A stretch of DNA of 64,000 bases, from positions 893,501-957,500 of the forward strand of contig JACAAK010000010.1 of the NCBI GenBank assembly GCA_025093985.1, written 5' to 3'. The notes below the pieces were generated by a model. The model ran no database searches, was not told the origin of the DNA, and saw nothing but the letters and a program-made list of their open reading frames with translations. This document shows positions 63,041 to 64,000 of this stretch, one piece after another; positions within the stretch are counted from its first letter, which is position 1, and the number at the start of each line of letters is the position of its first letter. Made by a program: the position numbers and the translations under genes. The DNA comes from Calvatia gigantea. Its lineage: Eukaryota; Basidiomycota; Agaricomycetes; Agaricales; Lycoperdaceae.

Positions 63041-64000
63041 GAGATCCGTCTAGAAGCTCTCCTGGATCTACGTACGTCCAGCCCTGTCTGAAACGCCTGA
63101 GACGCTGCCAGCTACTCTTCAAGCTTCCTACTTCACTCGTATATTCACGCCCATTCTGTCGGTCCATTTTTTGATGTCCGGCAGGAAATGGAAAGGATTT
63201 CTTGGATAAATTCTCTCTCTTTCTTTTCTGCGCGGGAAGACACCGTCGTATCTACGACCTGAACAATCTTGGGTAGATTGATGTCCATGTCCGCGTGCGA
63301 TGTGTGATATATTGATGCCGGGTTGGTATTCGGCAGGCGTTTACGGCCATCTCCAGAACATATACGAACTAGAATCTTTTGACAGGCATATTTCAGAACT
63401 TTCTAGATCTGTGTATGTTTCATGTCATTTCTAGGATGTGTTTCATATATGTCCAGCTGAAATTAAAAATTAAAAGTTCAAAAATGTCAAATTCTTACGT
63501 CTAACACCTTGCACGACCGTCTCACCGTCAACTCCAACGCAACGTTGACCAACTCCACCGAAGACCTCTCCTCGTAGATTCCGCCTGTCCAATCTTTCGT
63601 CCTTCACATTTCACAACATGAGCGTGCCCATTGAAAGAGAGTGTGTCCAATACGTCATCACTTCAACAAAAAATGAGAAGAGCACAACACAGAGTCTAAT
63701 ATCACATATGGTTAATACCCAGGGAGACATATTAAATTATAATATGACAAACTACGGGAATACTATAATGCGGTGATATCGGTATGCGATTGGGGGGGCC
63801 GTGTATGACGAAATGGAATGTGATGATACAAATGTAGAGAGCCGGTTGAACTGCGTGTATGTATTCAATGTTTCCGAATCAGGATTTGAACGAGAAAGAG
63901 CAAGGAAATTGAAACGGGGAGGAGGTAGGAAGGAAACAGACAGGAGTGAAGGGAGGTGGCCGATGCGCGCGAGCCAAGAGGAAAAAGCGGAGAATAAAAA
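63041..64000. other. Gene-free window end
   Basis: No gene, RNA or repeat recognised. The last 150 bp are strongly purine-rich on the plus strand (C/T-rich on the minus strand), as seen before basidiomycete start codons. A minus-strand promoter or leader running out of the window is therefore possible. Confidence 0.35.

Overview
The window looks like nuclear DNA from a basidiomycete, most likely a mushroom-forming Agaricomycete. Genes are split by many short introns (roughly 48-80 nt, GT...AG). Recognisable proteins are fungal: a Yvh1-type phosphatase, a Pfk26-type kinase, an Aly/REF export factor, a class I cAMP phosphodiesterase, a DUF2855 protein and a Ran1/Ksp1-like kinase. There is also a peptidyl-Lys metalloendopeptidase very like the mushroom M35 enzymes, and one intron-containing tRNA-Ser(GCT). 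No viral, plasmid or bacterial operon structure is visible.

Layout. 0-9 kb: a small membrane protein, a hAT transposase relic, a Ran1/Ksp1-like kinase (-), a gene desert, and a basic KEN-box protein (+). 9.5-12.4 kb: an NCS1 uracil/allantoin-type permease with a 5-nt micro-exon. 13-15.4 kb: a single-pass membrane protein (-) facing a decayed inverted copy of itself (+). 16-20.7 kb: a phosphotransferase relic, Pfk26-type 6-phosphofructo-2-kinase (-) and Aly/REF (-). 21.8-26.3 kb: a tandem duplication carrying a coiled-coil gene and secreted M35 metalloendopeptidases (-); only one M35 copy reads open throughout. 28.7-31 kb: a large glycosylated membrane protein (+). 31.5-34.8 kb: a third M35 copy and a GH25 lysozyme (both -). 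37.5-43.7 kb: two low-complexity proteins (+) and a DUF2855 protein (-). 46.4-52.5 kb: three GH25 lysozyme genes in tandem (+). 52.7-60.7 kb: Yvh1 (+), a broken F-box gene (+) and a cAMP phosphodiesterase (-), followed by the tRNA. 61-64 kb: no gene seen, but a tandem duplication and four perfect TGACGTCA palindromes.

The most distinctive feature is a secretome island of about 30 kb (22.9-52.5 kb). It holds three M35 metalloendopeptidase copies and four GH25 muramidase genes, all with signal peptides, and with TATA-like boxes at similar distances in both families. Together they could digest bacterial walls and proteins; that function is inferred. A second theme is that many otherwise well-conserved genes need a single-base frame correction (usually one extra base), which points either to assembly indels or to widespread gene decay. 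Exon boundaries below were traced by eye from splice signals and reading frame and are approximate unless stated.
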